In this document: positions 4,322-5,672 of the stretch, in pieces
Layout: every line of letters starts with the position of its first letter
Numbering within the stretch: the first letter of the stretch is position 1
Origin: Sulfurivirga caldicuralii
Lineage (GTDB): Bacteria > Pseudomonadota > Gammaproteobacteria > Thiomicrospirales > Thiomicrospiraceae
NCBI GenBank assembly: GCA_015661715.1
Contig: DQVN01000026.1
Location: 1-5,672 of the forward strand
Direction of reading: 5' to 3'
Length of the DNA: 5,672 bases
Position numbers and translations under genes: made by a program
Notes under the pieces: model-generated
The model's input: only the letters and a program-made list of their open reading frames with translations
Database searches by the model: none
Told to the model about the DNA's origin: nothing

Positions 4322-5672
4322 ATGTTAAAGCATAATTTGGGTTTTCCCCGTTTTGGCGCCCAGCGTGAGTTGAAATTTGCCCTGGAAAAATACTGGAACG
4401 GTCAGATCAGCCAGGATGAATTGCTAAAGACCGGTAAAACTTTGCGTCTGCGGCACTGGCAGCTGCAGCAGCAGGCGGGGGTGGAGCTGATTCCGGTTGG
4501 GGATTTCGCCTTCTACGACCATGTCCTCAATATGAGCACCCTGCTGGGACATATTCCCGCCCGTCATCGTAATGGGGACGGCAGCTATGATCTGGATACC
4601 TACTTTCGCATGGCTCGGGGCCGGGCGCCCACGGGCAAGCCAGCGCCTGCCTGCGAAATGACCAAGTGGTTCGATACCAACTATCACTATATCGTGCCGG
4701 AGCTGGAGCCAGATACCACCTTTGTCCTTACCGATGAGACGCTGTTCAATCAGGTGGCGGAAGCCCAGCAGGCGGGCTTTGAGGCAAAGCCGGTGCTGGT
4801 GGGGCCGGTAACCTATCTATATTTGGCCAAGGGGGAAGGGGATAAACTGGCGTGGCTGGAGAAGTTGCTGCCAGTCTATCAAGAGATTCTGTTTCGCTTG
4901 AAGACAATGGGGGTGGAATGGGTACAGATGGATGAGCCGGCGCTGGTGATGGAGCTGGATGCGGCCTGGCAGGCGGCTTTTGACCAGGCTTATGCAGCGC
5001 TGAGTGGGCAAGGGGTGAAGCTGTTGCTGACCACTTATTTCGATGATGTGTTGGCACACCGTGAAGTGATCGAGCGTCTGCCGGTGGATGGGGTGCATAT
5101 CGATGTGACCCGCGGTGAGGATCAATGGGCCTGGCTGGAGGCTTTCCCCATGGATAAGGTGCTGTCCGTAGGTGGCATCGATGGGCGCAATATCTGGAAG
5201 ACGGATCTGACGACCCTGCGCGGGCGGTTGTTGAAGCTGGCCGAGGATCGGGGAGAACAGCTGTGGCTGGCGCCCAGTTGTTCCCTGTTGCATGTGCCGG
5301 TGGATTTGGCCCTGGAGGAAACGCTGGATCCAACCATCAAACAGTGGCTGGCCTTCGCCAAGCAAAAATTGGCCGAGTTGGATCTGCTCTGTGCCAGTCT
5401 GCAAGAAGCCGCTGTGGTCGAGAGCGAAACCTGGCAGGCCCATGCAGCCGCAGTGGCGAGCCGCAAAACGGCCGCTCTGATCCATGATCCTGCGGTACAG
5501 GCGCGGCTGAAAGAGATTCAAGGCATGTCTGTTGAGCGTGCTTCACCCTTTGCAGTGCGTAAACAGAAACAGCAGGCGTGGATGCAGCTACCCCTTTTGC
5601 CCACGACAACAATCGGGTCCTTTCCCCAGACGGCGGAGATCCGCAAGGCCCGCCGCGACTATAAACAGGGCA
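4322..5672 (+). CDS. metE: Cobalamin-independent methionine synthase MetE (5' part; runs off right edge)
   Basis: Transfers the methyl group of 5-methyltetrahydrofolate (polyglutamate) to homocysteine to make methionine without B12, in the cytoplasm. The frame stays open from ATG 4322 to the window end: 450 complete codons of about 755 expected. Seen: N-terminal GFPRFGAQREL (7-17), RGRAPTG and EMTKWFDTNYHYIVPE (from 112) for the folate/homocysteine site, VGPVTYL, WVQMDEPALV, KLLLTTYF and SCSLLHVPVDL (from 319), which complete the N-terminal barrel. The inter-domain TTTIGSFPQTAEIR (from 428) then opens the catalytic C-terminal barrel. The zinc-binding His-Cys-Glu-Cys residues lie beyond the window. 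The N-terminal half reads through without a frameshift and tracks E. coli MetE closely. A MetR box and a strong ribosome site precede it. Long antisense frames opposite this gene are shadows. Confidence 0.96.
   Translation, partial: MLKHNLGFPRFGAQRELKFALEKYWNGQISQDELLKTGKTLRLRHWQLQQQAGVELIPVGDFAFYDHVLNMSTLLGHIPARHRNGDGSYDLDTYFRMARGRAPTGKPAPACEMTKWFDTNYHYIVPELEPDTTFVLTDETLFNQVAEAQQAGFEAKPVLVGPVTYLYLAKGEGDKLAWLEKLLPVYQEILFRLKTMGVEWVQMDEPALVMELDAAWQAAFDQAYAALSGQGVKLLLTTYFDDVLAHREVIERLPVDGVHIDVTRGEDQWAWLEAFPMDKVLSVGGIDGRNIWKTDLTTLRGRLLKLAEDRGEQLWLAPSCSLLHVPVDLALEETLDPTIKQWLAFAKQKLAELDLLCASLQEAAVVESETWQAHAAAVASRKTAALIHDPAVQARLKEIQGMSVERASPFAVRKQKQQAWMQLPLLPTTTIGSFPQTAEIRKARRDYKQG

Noticed and set aside
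4746..5521. Long minus-strand frames (195 and 234 codons) opposite metE
   Set aside because: Low-complexity Pro/Ser/His/Gln-rich translations typical of the complement of a gene; metE on the plus strand is unambiguous.

Overview
The window looks like ordinary chromosomal DNA from a Gram-negative bacterium, most likely a gammaproteobacterium. It carries an MlaA outer-membrane lipid-asymmetry protein, an OxyR-type peroxide sensor, a MetE methionine synthase with a textbook MetR box upstream, and a YjbQ protein. Base composition appears near 50% G+C except for one very AT-rich intergenic stretch. I cannot name a genus. No RNA gene, insertion sequence, CRISPR array or phage gene is visible.

Layout, left to right. 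(1) The 3' three quarters of an AlsS-like, thiamine-diphosphate-dependent acetolactate synthase enters from the left edge and ends at 1249 (+). (2) A YdjA-like nitroreductase-family flavoprotein (1283-1864, -) converges on it. (3) A 220-bp intergenic region (1865-2084) separates the nitroreductase from the divergent oxyR. Its left part holds two perfect DnaA boxes forming an 11-bp inverted repeat, plus a near-match. Its right part is only about 26% G+C by hand count. (4) oxyR (2085-2996, +) overlaps mlaA (2993-3739, +) by 4 bp in an ATGA arrangement, so the two are probably one transcription unit. (5) yjbQ (3793-4212, -) converges on mlaA; a short region with nested inverted repeats lies between. 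(6) metE starts at 4322 (+), divergent from yjbQ, and runs off the right edge after 450 codons. The yjbQ-metE gap contains a perfect MetR site.

Functionally these are housekeeping and stress genes: pyruvate to acetolactate (AlsS), flavin-dependent reduction (nitroreductase), peroxide sensing (OxyR), outer-membrane phospholipid retrieval (MlaA), a putative thiamine-phosphate-related enzyme (YjbQ) and the last step of methionine synthesis (MetE). I do not see a clearly new multi-gene system.

The points most worth a second look are: an OxyR that keeps the peroxidatic Cys199 but has Tyr at the Cys208 resolving position; an MlaA with no cysteine at all, hence no lipobox, fused by overlap to oxyR; and the DnaA-box cluster beside an AT-rich stretch far from any recognisable origin gene.
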